Assembly: GCA_040902225.1 (NCBI GenBank)
Contig: JBBDXT010000004.1
Span: forward strand, 240,060 to 304,059
DNA length: 64,000 nucleotides
Reading direction: 5' to 3'
DNA from: Chloroflexota bacterium
GTDB taxonomy: Bacteria; Chloroflexota; Limnocylindria; QHBO01
Part shown: piece after piece, positions 1 to 8,439 of the stretch
Layout: the number at the start of each line of letters is the position of its first letter
Numbering within the stretch: the stretch's first letter is position 1
Made by a program: the position numbers and the translations under genes
The notes under the pieces: generated by a model
What the model was told of the DNA's origin: nothing
Database searches by the model: none
The model's input: the letters and a program-made list of their open reading frames with translations, nothing else

Positions 1-1
1 G

Positions 2-283
2 AACTACGCGGAGAACGCGTACAGCGCGCTCATCGGGCTCGTGTACTTCATCGGCTTCTGGGCCTGGCGCGGTCAGACCGTCGGCATGATGCCGTTCAAC
101 ATGCAGGTGGTGGGCGTCGCCGATGGCAAGAAGATCGACCTGGTGCGCGGTCTGTTGCGCTATGTCGGGTTCATCATCTCGATCATTCCGCTCTTCCTGG
201 GCCTCATCTGGGCCGCCTTCGACTCGCGCAAGCAGGGCTGGCACGACAAGATCGCATCGACGGTGGTGATCCGCCCGAATTGA
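2..283 (+). CDS. RDD family membrane protein (5' end outside window)
   Basis: Only the last 93 residues are in the window; the frame is open from base 2. RDD-family proteins are small integral membrane proteins of mostly unknown function. The visible part has an RGQTVGMMPFNMQVV stretch, matching the GxTxGK-like conserved block of the family, then a hydrophobic helix (GFIISIIPLFLGLIWAAF, about residues 59-76) followed by the typical DSRKQGWHDK ending, where RDD proteins carry a W-H-D motif. The family assignment is good; the substrate or role is unknown. It ends 11 bases before the CIRCE element of dnaJ and is probably a separate transcription unit. Confidence 0.8.
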   Translation, partial: NYAENAYSALIGLVYFIGFWAWRGQTVGMMPFNMQVVGVADGKKIDLVRGLLRYVGFIISIIPLFLGLIWAAFDSRKQGWHDKIASTVVIRPN

Positions 284-294
284 TCACCGCCTCG

Positions 295-321
295 CTGGCA
301 CTCTGATGTAGAGAGTGCCAA
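295..321 (+). promoter_or_regulatory. CIRCE operator (HrcA binding site)
   Basis: Left arm CTGGCACTC (295-303), nine-base spacer (304-312), right arm GAGTGCCAA (313-321). The arms are inverted repeats over eight of nine positions and match the CIRCE consensus TTAGCACTC-N9-GAGTGCTAA. It sits just upstream of the dnaJ -10 box, so bound HrcA would block RNA polymerase; heat release of HrcA is the known mechanism. Confidence 0.9.
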
Positions 322-325
322 TCGC

Positions 326-331
326 TATAAT
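326..331 (+). promoter_or_regulatory. dnaJ -10 box, near-leaderless start
   Basis: A perfect TATAAT lies nine bases before the dnaJ ATG at 341, with no Shine-Dalgarno sequence between. Transcription would begin at or within about three bases of the start codon, giving a leaderless or near-leaderless mRNA. Confidence 0.75.
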
Positions 332-340
332 CCGCGCGCC

Positions 341-1471
341 ATGGCTGTCAAGCGTGACTACTACGAGGTGCTGGGCGTTCCGCGCGACGCCTCCGACGAG
401 GAGATCAAGCGGTCCTACCGGCGCGCTGCGCAGCGCCACCACCCGGACATCGACTCGAGCGACGGGGCGGAGGCGCGTTTCAAGGAGCTGAGCGAGGCGT
501 ACCGCGTCCTCTCCGACCGGCAGCGTCGAACCGCGTACGACATGTTCGGCCACAGCGGAGTGGATGGAGTGGGCGCAGGCGGCTTCGAGGGTGGCTTCGG
601 CGGTGGGTTCGGGCCGTTCGGCGACATCTTCGACGCCTTCTTCGGCGGCTCGCCGGCAGGCACCCGCGGACGCCGACGCGTGGTTGCCGGCGCCGACCTG
701 CGCTACGACCTGACCATCGAGTTCAGTGAGGCCGTCTCTGGCGTCACGCGCGAGATCAGCTTTCCGACCCTCGCGCGCTGCTCGGTCTGCGAGGGGTCCG
801 GGGCCGAGCCGGGAAGCGAGCCGGAGAAGTGCCCGGAGTGCAACGGCACCGGCGAAAAGCGGCGCGTCAGTCAGACGATCCTGGGCCAGATGGTAAACAT
901 CACCGCCTGCCCCCGCTGCGCCGGCGAGGGTCGCATCGTGTCCACGCCCTGCGCAACCTGCCGAGCCGACGGCCGCGTCCGCGAGCAGCGCACGTTGAAT
1001 GTCGAAGTGCCCGCTGGCATCGAGTCCGGTCAGCGGATCGCGATCGAGGGGCAGGGCGAGGCCGGTCCCCGCGGCGGCCCGCCCGGCGATCTGTACGTCG
1101 CGGTCACGGTGCGCGAGCATGCTCAGCTCCTCCGCCGCGGCACGGAGCTCTTCTATGAGCTGCCTGTCACATTCCCGCAGGCAGCCCTTGGCGCAACGCT
1201 CGAGATCCCGACGGTCGAAGGCACTGAGCCGATGGAGATCCCGGCCGGGACCCAGAGCGGCGCCGAGCTGCGCCTCCGCGGCCGCGGTGTGCCCCGGCTG
1301 CGAGGCGTGGGTCGCGGCGACCTGCACGTGATCGTGACGGTCGTGATCCCGCCAAAGCCCTCGAAGCGTGAGCGTGAGCTGCTCAAGGAGCTCGGGGAGG
1401 TCAGCTCGCCCCCGGTCCTGCCCAAGGGCGGTCCAAGCCTGGTCGATCGGCTTCGCGATCTGTTCGGCTAG
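341..1471 (+). CDS. dnaJ: Chaperone protein DnaJ (Hsp40)
   Basis: Co-chaperone that delivers unfolded clients to DnaK and stimulates its ATPase; cytosolic. The 376 residues show the full type-I layout: J domain (1-70) with the HPD motif at 34-36, a Gly/Phe-rich linker (about 75-105), a zinc domain with four CxxC repeats (CSVCEGSG, CPECNGTG, CPRCAGEG and a divergent CATCRADG), and the C-terminal substrate-binding region. The start is the ATG nine bases after TATAAT. A CIRCE operator precedes it, so it is probably HrcA-repressed. It is not beside dnaK, grpE or hrcA, which are absent from the window; prmA follows after seven bases, a pairing seen in other bacteria. Confidence 0.96.
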   Translation: MAVKRDYYEVLGVPRDASDEEIKRSYRRAAQRHHPDIDSSDGAEARFKELSEAYRVLSDRQRRTAYDMFGHSGVDGVGAGGFEGGFGGGFGPFGDIFDAFFGGSPAGTRGRRRVVAGADLRYDLTIEFSEAVSGVTREISFPTLARCSVCEGSGAEPGSEPEKCPECNGTGEKRRVSQTILGQMVNITACPRCAGEGRIVSTPCATCRADGRVREQRTLNVEVPAGIESGQRIAIEGQGEAGPRGGPPGDLYVAVTVREHAQLLRRGTELFYELPVTFPQAALGATLEIPTVEGTEPMEIPAGTQSGAELRLRGRGVPRLRGVGRGDLHVIVTVVIPPKPSKRERELLKELGEVSSPPVLPKGGPSLVDRLRDLFG

Positions 1472-1478
1472 GCCGGCC

Positions 1479-2408
1479 GTGCGCTGGCTGGAGCTGACGG
1501 TCACTTGCGACAACGAGGCGATCGAGGCGGTCAGCGAGATCTTCGGCCGCGTTGGGCAGGGGTCTGCGGTACGGCCCACGCGCCTGATCCGGGATCCCGC
1601 GGACGAGCTGTCCGCTCGTGAAGACCCGACTGCACCGTACGAGATCACTGCCCACATCCCCGAAGACGAGGAGGCCCCAGCCGCGGTCGAGTCCACGGAG
1701 CGGGCGCTATGGCATCTCCAGGCCTTCGGGCTGCGCCCGGTCGGCGAGCTGCGAGTCCGCTCGGTCGACGACGCGGACTGGACCGACGCCTGGAAGGCCG
1801 GCTACGCCCCGCAGCGCATCGGGCGCGTGGCGATCGTGCCTTCCTGGCTGGATGAATCGATCGGGACCGATGAGGTGGCCCTGCGCCTGGACCCCGGCAT
1901 GGCCTTCGGCACCGGCCTCCATCCGACGACGCGCGGCTGCCTTACGCTTCTCCAGGAGATCTCGCCGATGCCTCCCGTCGTGCTCGACGTGGGCTCCGGG
2001 TCCGGGATCCTGGCCCTGGCGGCCCTGCGCCTCGGGGCGGATGGAGCAGTCTGCTACGACACTGATCCACTCGCCGTGGAGGCAACACTCGCCAACGCCG
2101 CGGCCAACGACCTGGCGGATCGGGTCACCGCCCAACTCGGGTCGTTGCCGCTCACGCCACCCGGCGAGGCCTATCGGCTGGTCCTTGCCAACCTCGTCGC
2201 AGCCGTGCTGGTCGACCTGGCCGAATCGCTCGCCGCCCACACTGCTCGCGGCGGTACGTTGCTGGCCAGCGGCATCATTGAAGGGCGTGCCGAGGAGGTC
2301 CTCGCCGCTCTCGCCGGCGCGGGCTTTAGCCTCGAGAATCGCCTTGACGACGGTGAGTGGGTCTCGCTTCGATTAGCGATTCCCGCTTCGCCACATCGGG
2401 CGCCTTGA
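1479..2408 (+). CDS. prmA: Ribosomal protein L11 methyltransferase PrmA
   Basis: SAM-dependent enzyme that methylates lysines and the N-terminus of ribosomal protein L11. The 309 residues have the PrmA N-terminal domain (MRWLELTVTCDNEA at the start), the linker with the DWTDAWKAGYAPQRIG block, and a Rossmann methyltransferase domain with DVGSGSGILALAA as SAM motif I and a later LVLANLVAAVL strand. I chose the GTG seven bases after the dnaJ stop; a longer reading frame into dnaJ has no homology. It is very likely co-transcribed with dnaJ. Confidence 0.92.
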   Translation: MRWLELTVTCDNEAIEAVSEIFGRVGQGSAVRPTRLIRDPADELSAREDPTAPYEITAHIPEDEEAPAAVESTERALWHLQAFGLRPVGELRVRSVDDADWTDAWKAGYAPQRIGRVAIVPSWLDESIGTDEVALRLDPGMAFGTGLHPTTRGCLTLLQEISPMPPVVLDVGSGSGILALAALRLGADGAVCYDTDPLAVEATLANAAANDLADRVTAQLGSLPLTPPGEAYRLVLANLVAAVLVDLAESLAAHTARGGTLLASGIIEGRAEEVLAALAGAGFSLENRLDDGEWVSLRLAIPASPHRAP

Positions 2409-2425
2409 CAGATGGAGGACGACGA

Positions 2426-3052
2426 ATGCAACTCACGATCACGACGTTTCTCTCGGTCGACGGTGTCATGCAGGGTCCGGGTGGCCCGGATGAGGATCGC
2501 AGCGACGGGTTCGACCGCGGCGGATGGCTGGTGCCGCACTTCGACGAGGCGACCGGCCAGTTCATGATCGAGGTCTTCGACAAGGCGGACGCCTTTCTGC
2601 TGGGGCGGCGAACCTACGAGATCTTCGCGGCGTACTGGCCGAAGGTGACCGACCCGGAGGATCCGATTGCGAACCCACTCAACACCCTGCCCAAGTACGT
2701 CGTCTCGACGAGGCTCCGCTCCGCAGAATGGCATGATTCGACCATCATCAAGGGCGACGTCCCCGGCGAGGTGGCGAGGCTCAAGGCGATGCCGGGCCGC
2801 GAGCTTCAGGTTCACGGCAGCGGTACCCTCGCCCGCACGTTGCTCGAGAACGACCTCGTCGACGAGTGGCGCCTGCTTGTCTTCCCGGTCATCGTCGGAG
2901 CGGGCCGGCGTCTGTTCCCCGACCTCGGAGTCGCTACCGGTCTTCGTCTCGTCGACTCACGTACGACCGGCTCCGGCACGGCAATCCACGTCTATCAGCC
3001 GACCGGCCGTGCCGAGTTTGGAGAGGTCGAGCCTCCGCCGCCGAGCCTGTGA
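2426..3052 (+). CDS. Dihydrofolate reductase family protein (RibD C-terminal-like)
   Basis: A 208-residue protein of the DHFR/RibD-C superfamily, NADPH-dependent reductases of various or unknown substrates. Features: start MQLTITTFLSVDGVMQGPGG, where the DGV element is typical of the family, the AFLLGRRTYEIFAAYWP block, the GREIQVHGSGTL-like cofactor strand (here GRELQVHGSGTLARTLL) and the closing DEWRLLVFPVIVGAGRRLF motif. The ATG at 2426 is set by a GGAGG at 2414-2418, seven bases upstream. Such proteins are often called pyrimidine reductase-like, but it is not beside riboflavin genes. It lies between prmA and rsmE; its role there is unknown. Confidence 0.85.
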   Translation: MQLTITTFLSVDGVMQGPGGPDEDRSDGFDRGGWLVPHFDEATGQFMIEVFDKADAFLLGRRTYEIFAAYWPKVTDPEDPIANPLNTLPKYVVSTRLRSAEWHDSTIIKGDVPGEVARLKAMPGRELQVHGSGTLARTLLENDLVDEWRLLVFPVIVGAGRRLFPDLGVATGLRLVDSRTTGSGTAIHVYQPTGRAEFGEVEPPPPSL

Positions 3053-3753
3053 ATCAACGCGTGTCCCGATTCTTCGTGGAGCCGGCGGCGATCGTGGGGG
3101 AACGGTTTCCGATCCCTTCGAGCATTGCCCACCAGCTATCGCGCGTTCTGCGGCTGCGCGATGGCGACGAGATCACGCTGCTCGATGGTCTGGGTGGGGA
3201 GGTGCGATGTCGACTCGAGGGGGGCGACTGCGTCGTTCTTGCGCGAGGCGTGGCTGGGGGCGAGCCGAAGCACGAGCTCACCGTCTGGCAAGCACTTCTG
3301 AAGGGCGACCACCTCGAGCCGGTCGTTCGGCATGGGACGGAGATCGGGATCGCGCGGTTCGGACTGTTCGTGAGCGAGCGCTGTATCGCGCGCGAGCTGA
3401 GCCCGCGACGGCTGGAGCGGCTGCAAGCCGTCGTCCGCGAGGCAGCCGAGCAGTCGGAGCGGGGAATCGTGCCGCCGGTCGACGCGCCGATTCCGTTTGC
3501 GGAAGCGCTGAAGACCGCTGCGCCCGGTTCGGTCCTGCTGTTCGAGCGGCACGAGGGCACGCGGCTCACCGAGGTGGAGGCGCCGCCGAGCGTTTTCATC
3601 GGTCCGGAGGGAGGGTTCAGCCCTGACGAGGTCGCAGCCGCAGAGCGGGCGGGATTGGAGATTGCTGGCTTGGGGCCGCGCATCCTGCGCTCGGAGACGG
3701 TGGCCGTCGCCGTTGCGGCGGCGATCTTGTCGCGGACCGGCGACTTCGCCTAG
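3049..3753 (+). CDS. rsmE: 16S rRNA (uracil-1498-N3) methyltransferase RsmE
   Basis: Methylates U1498 of 16S rRNA using SAM; a SPOUT (knotted) methyltransferase. The protein begins near SRFFVEPA, has an N-terminal PUA-like domain, and ends with the family signature FIGPEGGFSPDE followed by LGPRILRSETVAVAVAAAIL, which forms the SAM-binding knot. The GTG at 3049 overlaps the preceding stop (GTGA, translational coupling); a second GTG at 3061, starting MSRFFVEP, is an equally good start. prmA, the reductase and rsmE form one run of closely spaced genes, as prmA-rsmE do in many bacteria. Confidence 0.93.
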   Translation: MNQRVSRFFVEPAAIVGERFPIPSSIAHQLSRVLRLRDGDEITLLDGLGGEVRCRLEGGDCVVLARGVAGGEPKHELTVWQALLKGDHLEPVVRHGTEIGIARFGLFVSERCIARELSPRRLERLQAVVREAAEQSERGIVPPVDAPIPFAEALKTAAPGSVLLFERHEGTRLTEVEAPPSVFIGPEGGFSPDEVAAAERAGLEIAGLGPRILRSETVAVAVAAAILSRTGDFA

Positions 3754-3756
3754 GCT
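3751..3756 (+). promoter_or_regulatory. -10 box of HIT gene, leaderless
   Basis: TAGGCT six bases before the ATG at 3763, with a TTGTCG 18 bases further upstream (3727-3732). The box overlaps the rsmE stop codon. There is no ribosome binding site. Confidence 0.6.
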
Positions 3757-3762
3757 CCGCGC

Positions 3763-4125
3763 ATGGCCGATCGCGACCCCACCTACCAGGCCGAATGCCT
3801 CTTCTGCCGGATCGCGGCGGGCGAGATCCCGGCGGACCGGGTCTTCGAGGACGAGGCGGTGATCGTGTTCCGCGACATCAACCCGAAGGCGCCGACGCAT
3901 GTCGTGGCCATCCCGCGCCGCCACATCGCGTCAGCCGCAGACCTGACCGATGCCGATGGAGACCTGCTTGCTGCCCTCTTCAGCGCGCTCCGACACGTGG
4001 CCGGGAAGGCGGGACTGAGCGGCTACCGGATCCTGACCAACGTGGGCGCCGAATCCGGGCAGAGCGTGTTCCACCTCCACTTTCACCTGCTCGGCGGCCG
4101 CTCCATGACCTGGCCGCCCGGCTGA
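3763..4125 (+). CDS. HIT family protein (histidine triad nucleotide-binding)
   Basis: A 120-residue HIT protein, most like the Hint branch of purine nucleoside phosphoramidases. It has the N-terminal CLFCRIAAGEIPADRVFED block, the central FRDINPKAPTHVVAIPRRHI strand-turn, and the catalytic triad HLHFHLLGG near residue 107, followed by the tryptophan of the family C-terminus (MTWPPG). Cytosolic; the physiological substrate is unknown. It follows rsmE after nine bases and overlaps the next gene by one base (TGATG). Confidence 0.93.
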   Translation: MADRDPTYQAECLFCRIAAGEIPADRVFEDEAVIVFRDINPKAPTHVVAIPRRHIASAADLTDADGDLLAALFSALRHVAGKAGLSGYRILTNVGAESGQSVFHLHFHLLGGRSMTWPPG

Positions 4126-6127
4126 TGTTTCGAGCATCGGCTTCGGTTGCGTCCCGCCCTCGACTCCAGCTGGTCCTGCTCAGTGCCCTGATGCTCTTCG
4201 TCGAGCTGGCCCTGATCCGCTGGTCCGGCTCGCGCGTCATCTACCTGTCGTACTTCAGCAACTTCGTGCTGCTCGGCAGCTTCCTGGGGATCGGCATCGG
4301 GTTCCTGCGTGCCAAGTCGCGGGTCGACCTCTCCCCCTACGCCCCGTTGGCCCTGGCCTTCATCATCGGCGTCGTTCTCGTGCTGCGCATCGAGATCGAT
4401 CGCGGCGGCGGCCGAGCCATCTATTTCGGCGGCTTCGAGGCGCACGGCCTGCCGCTGCCGGTGGTGCTGCCGATCATCTTCGTGGCGGTTGCGGCGGTGA
4501 TGGCCCTCATCGGCGAGGCTGTCGCGCGCACCTTCGCGCGGTTCCAGCCGCTGGAGGCGTATGGCCTCGACATCGGCGGCAGCCTGCTGGGGATCATCGG
4601 CTTCACGCTGCTGTCGTTTACGGGCGCACCTCCCGTGGCCTGGGGCCTACTGGCCGCCGTCCTCATGGTGCTGGCGCTGCCCACCTGGAGGCGCTGGATG
4701 ACGGTCGCTGGGGCGCTGCTGCTGGTCGGCCTGCTGGCGCGCGATTCGGTTACCCAGAACACGTCATGGTCGCCGTACTACCGGGTCGTGACCGTCCCGC
4801 TGAGCGAGCCGGGCGAGTTCGCGGTGAGCGTCAACGGGATCCCGCACCAGACCATCTCCTCGGTGGCGAAGCGCCGGGCGGAGGAGCCGATCTACTTCGT
4901 GCCGTTCGAGCGCCTGGCACGGACCGATCCGGGTCGAGTCCTGGTCGTGGGTGCCGGCACCGGCAGCGACGTGGCGGTTGCCCTGTCGCTGGGGGCGACG
5001 AGCGTCGATGCGTGGAGATCGATCCTCGCCTCGCCCAGATCGGGGCTGAACGCCATCCCGACCACCCGTACGACGACCCACGGGTCCGGGTGATCATCGA
5101 TGACGGGCGCGCCTTTCTTGAGCGCAGCGACGCGGAGTACGACCTGATCCTGTTCGCGCTGCCGGACTCGCTGACCCTCGTCTCGGGCCAGTCCTCGCTT
5201 CGCCTGGAAAGCTACCTGTTCACCCGCGAGGCGCTGACCGAGGCCCGTACCCACCTGGCGCCGGGCGGTGTCTTCGCCATGTACAACTACTACCGCGAGG
5301 CGTGGCTGATCGACCGCCTGGCGGGGACGCTGCGGGCCGTGTACGGGCACGCCCCGTGCCTCGACAACGTCGGGACGGTTGGGCGCCTGGCGGCGCTGAC
5401 CGTGGGACTCGAGGAGGCATCGGTCGAGTGCGAGGCGAGCTGGTCACCGACCACCGAGGTCGTGGCGCCGGCCACAGACGACTACCCGTTCCTGTACCTC
5501 CAGCACCGCGAGATCCCGATCTTCTACCTGGTCAGCATCGGTCTCATCCTGGTCGTCTCTGCCGCAGGGGTGCGCATTGCAGGTGGACCGATGCGGGCCA
5601 TGGCCCCGCACCTTGACCTGTTCTTCATGGGTGCCGCGTTCCTGCTCCTGGAGACTAAGAGCGTGGTCCAGTTCGCGCTCCTGTTTGGCACCACCTGGGT
5701 GGTGAACGCGCTCGTCTTCGGAGGCATCCTGCTGAGCGTGCTGGCCGCGGTGATGTTCGCCCGACGGTTCCGGCTGCCGAGCCCGGCCATCCTCTTTCCG
5801 TTGCTGTTTGTGGCGGTCGCCATCAGCTGGTTTGTTGAGCCGAGCGCGCTCCTGGGGCTCGACCCGGCCTGGCGGTTCATCGCCAGCATCGGTGTCTATT
5901 TCAGCCCGATCTTCCTCGCCAACCTCGTCTTCGCGCAGCGCTTCGCCGCTACCGAGGACTCGACCGCCGCGTTCGGTGCCAACCTGCTCGGCGCCATGGT
6001 CGGCGGGGTGGTCGAGTATGCCGCGCTGGTAACTGGCTACCAGGCGCTGGCGGTGCTGGTGGGGCTGCTGTACGCCGCCGCCTGGATCACAGGTCGTAGT
6101 TCCTTGGTTGTGAAGCCGTTCCGTTGA
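4125..6127 (+). CDS. Membrane-linked spermidine synthase-like protein, frameshifted
   Basis: One gene of about 667 residues is split by a one-base deletion. The first frame runs from the ATG at 4125 (overlapping the HIT stop) to a stop at 5093; the second continues to 6127. At 5010-5017 the sequence reads GCGTGGAG where GCGGTGGAG would restore ...GATSVDA-VEIDPRLAQ.... Layout after correction: about six or seven N-terminal membrane helices, a soluble SAM/dcSAM-binding domain (VLVVGAGTGSDVAVAL, VEIDPRL, IIDDGRAFL, RLESYLFTREAL), then about six C-terminal helices. The fold is that of spermidine synthases, but the usual catalytic Asp strand reads DLILFALPDS, so polyamine synthesis is not assured. 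The MFS gene follows after seven bases. The remainder is intact, so a sequencing error is as likely as a real pseudogene. Confidence 0.8.
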
Positions 6128-6134
6128 TCGGCTG

Positions 6135-7418
6135 ATGCTCCGGGTCCTTCGCCAGCGGGACTACGGGCTGCTGTGGTTCGCTGGCCTGATCTCCACGCTC
6201 GGCGACTTCGTGCTCTTCGTTGGCCTGCCGTACGAGATCTATCGCCGGACCAACTCGACGCTGGCCACCGCCGGGATGACGCTGGCATTTCTTGTTCCGA
6301 GCATCCTGCTCGGATCGGTGGCCGGGGTCTACGTGGACCGATGGGATCGCCGGCGCCTGATGATCGTGGTCAACCTCCTCCAGGCGCTGATCATCCTTCC
6401 GCTTCTGCTGGTCGGCCAGCTCGGCCTGTGGGTCATTTACGCCGTGCTGGTGGCGGAGAGCAGCGTCTCCCAGCTCTTCAACCCAGCCCGGGTGGCCCTT
6501 GTCCCGTCGGTGTTGAGCGGTGGAAAGGAGGAGCTGCTGACTGCCAATGCGCTCACCGGCGTGGGACAGCACCTGGCGCGGCTGATCGGGCCGGCGGTCG
6601 GCGGCGTGATCGTGGCCACCGGCGGGCTGGGAGCGGTCGCGGTCATCGACTCGGCCTCCTTCGTGGTATCGGCGGGCATGCTCGCATTGATTCGCGCTCG
6701 GCCGATGGCGCCGCGCCCCACCGACTCGGTCGAGCACGCGGCACTCTCCGCCTGGCGGCGGCTGGTGTACGAGTGGCGGGTTGGCCTGCGTGTGGTATGG
6801 CACCAGCCGGTGCTGCGCGCCCTGCTGGTCTTTGCCACCATCGTGGGCATCGGGGAAGGCCTGACCATCACACTGTTCGTGGTGTGGACCACGGACGCGC
6901 TGCATTCCGACGCCACGGGATACGGCTGGGTCCTCTCGACGCAGGCCATCGGCGGGCTGGCGGGCGCGCTGGTGATCGCGCGCCTTGGCGCGAGGTTGCG
7001 ACCGCTGCCTCTGCTGATCGGCAGCGCCCTGGCGTTCGGCGCCATCGACCTGGTGCTCTTCACCTATCCGGTGGTCTATCCGTACATCGGGCCGGCGCTC
7101 GTGATGCTGGTGATCGTGGGCGTCCCGGGTGCCGGCCTGGGTGCGGCGACCACCACGCTGCAACAGTCCGAGACCGAGGACAGCCATCGTGGACGCGTCG
7201 TCGGAGCGATCGGCGCAGTGGCCGGCGTTGGTGCGCTTTTCGGTGCGGTCGCAGCCGGCATCCTGGGTGAATTCCTGCCGGTCATCCTGCTTCTCGTCGT
7301 GCAGGGGAGTGGCTACCTGATCGGTGGAACGGCCGTGGCGCTCCTCGTCGGCAGACGTCGCCTTAGTGCCGATAAGGAGGGAATCGGGGGTGTAGGCTCC
7401 GGCGGTGACCGCGGCTAG
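6135..7418 (+). CDS. MFS transporter
   Basis: A 427-residue major facilitator protein in the inner membrane with about 12 predicted helices. The DYGLLWFAGLISTLGDFVLF start, the GSVAGVYVDRWDRRRLM loop between helices 2 and 3 (the MFS motif A region, D-R-x-x-R-R) and the FNPARVALVPSVL segment are typical of the macrolide-efflux-like (MefA) or enterobactin-exporter-like MFS group. Substrate unknown. The ATG lies seven bases after the preceding membrane protein, so the two are probably co-transcribed. Confidence 0.88.
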   Translation: MLRVLRQRDYGLLWFAGLISTLGDFVLFVGLPYEIYRRTNSTLATAGMTLAFLVPSILLGSVAGVYVDRWDRRRLMIVVNLLQALIILPLLLVGQLGLWVIYAVLVAESSVSQLFNPARVALVPSVLSGGKEELLTANALTGVGQHLARLIGPAVGGVIVATGGLGAVAVIDSASFVVSAGMLALIRARPMAPRPTDSVEHAALSAWRRLVYEWRVGLRVVWHQPVLRALLVFATIVGIGEGLTITLFVVWTTDALHSDATGYGWVLSTQAIGGLAGALVIARLGARLRPLPLLIGSALAFGAIDLVLFTYPVVYPYIGPALVMLVIVGVPGAGLGAATTTLQQSETEDSHRGRVVGAIGAVAGVGALFGAVAAGILGEFLPVILLLVVQGSGYLIGGTAVALLVGRRRLSADKEGIGGVGSGGDRG

Positions 7419-7436
7419 GACGAGGAAAGGCGACTG

Positions 7437-7913
7437 ATGGCGAGGATCATCCTGTTCGGCTCGGCGGTGGTGGGTGTCCTGGCTGTGACGCTCGCCTACG
7501 CCGTCTGGAGCGGCCAGTACGAGGCTGAGCAGCCCAGCCCGTCGGCGGTTGCCTCGGGAAGCCTCGCGCCGGGCGCGTCTCCGAGCGCCGAGGGGAGTGC
7601 AGTGGCCAGTGCATCGGCCCAGGCGGAGCCCAGTGCCGCTGCCAGTGGTGCGACGACAACGTCGACGATCGCCGCCTTGGACTTCGGCCCCGACCTGACG
7701 GTCGCAGCGGGTTCCAGTGTCACCTGGACGAACAACGACACCGTCGCCCACACGGCCACCGAGGGGTCGAACGGGGTCGCGGCACCCAACGCGCGCTTCG
7801 ACCTCCAGCTGGCGGTCGGGGCGTCGGACAGCTACACGTTCACGGATGCGGGGACGTACCAGGTCACGTGCACCCTGCACCCGACGATGAACATGACGGT
7901 CACGGTGGAGTAA
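7437..7913 (+). CDS. Exported cupredoxin (plastocyanin-like copper protein)
   Basis: A 158-residue secreted or membrane-anchored protein. It has an N-terminal signal or anchor helix (IILFGSAVVGVLAVTLAYAVW, about 4-24), a long Ala/Ser/Pro-rich linker (30-75), and a plastocyanin-like domain (80-158). Type-1 copper ligands are visible: His in VAHTATEG, then Cys, His and Met in TYQVTCTLHPTMNMTV, the standard C-x3-H-x3-M-like loop. It probably carries electrons outside the membrane. A GAGGAAAGG-type ribosome site lies just upstream of the ATG. It overlaps the next gene by one base (TAATG). Confidence 0.88.
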   Translation: MARIILFGSAVVGVLAVTLAYAVWSGQYEAEQPSPSAVASGSLAPGASPSAEGSAVASASAQAEPSAAASGATTTSTIAALDFGPDLTVAAGSSVTWTNNDTVAHTATEGSNGVAAPNARFDLQLAVGASDSYTFTDAGTYQVTCTLHPTMNMTVTVE

Positions 7914-8431
7914 TGCGGCAGATGAACCTCGACATCTATGGCCATGACCCGATTCCGTGGTCGCGCGCCCTCGACCAGCTCGTGGCGGCGGCCGCGAGCG
8001 ACACGGCGGATGCCCCGCAGACCTGGTGGCTGACCACCAGCGGCCCCGATGGGCAGCCGCACGCCACCGGAGTGGGTGCCTGGTGGGCCGATGACAGGTT
8101 CTACTTCACGAGCGGCGCGAGAACGCGGAAAAGCCGGAACCTGGCCACGAACCCAAGGTGCGCGATCGCTGTCGCACTCGGTGACCTCGACCTGGTGGTC
8201 GAAGGGACCGCTGGCAAGGTGACCGATGAGGCGACGCTTGAACGGGTCGCCGAGCGTGCCCGGGAAGGGGGCTGGCCGGCGACCGTGAAGGACGGCGCCT
8301 TCACCGCCGAGTACAGCGCCCCGAGCGCCGGGCCGCCGCCATGGGACCTGTATGTCATGACGCCGCACACGGCGTACGGAGTGGCCACTGCCGAACCGTT
8401 CGGAGCGACTCGCTGGCGCTTCGAACCCTGA
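7913..8431 (+). CDS. Pyridoxamine 5'-phosphate oxidase family protein
   Basis: A 172-residue split-barrel flavin-binding family protein. Visible family features are the TWWLTTSGPDGQPHATGVGAWW block, which begins the barrel, the FYFTSGARTRKSRNLATNPR phosphate/FMN-binding stretch, and the CAIAVALGDLDLVVEGTAG strand. The ATG at 7913 overlaps the cupredoxin stop; an ATG at 7922 is the alternative. Members include F420- or FMN-dependent reductases, so the cofactor cannot be fixed from sequence alone. True PNPOx function is unlikely at this length. Confidence 0.85.
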   Translation: MRQMNLDIYGHDPIPWSRALDQLVAAAASDTADAPQTWWLTTSGPDGQPHATGVGAWWADDRFYFTSGARTRKSRNLATNPRCAIAVALGDLDLVVEGTAGKVTDEATLERVAERAREGGWPATVKDGAFTAEYSAPSAGPPPWDLYVMTPHTAYGVATAEPFGATRWRFEP

Positions 8432-8439
8432 TCGACCAA

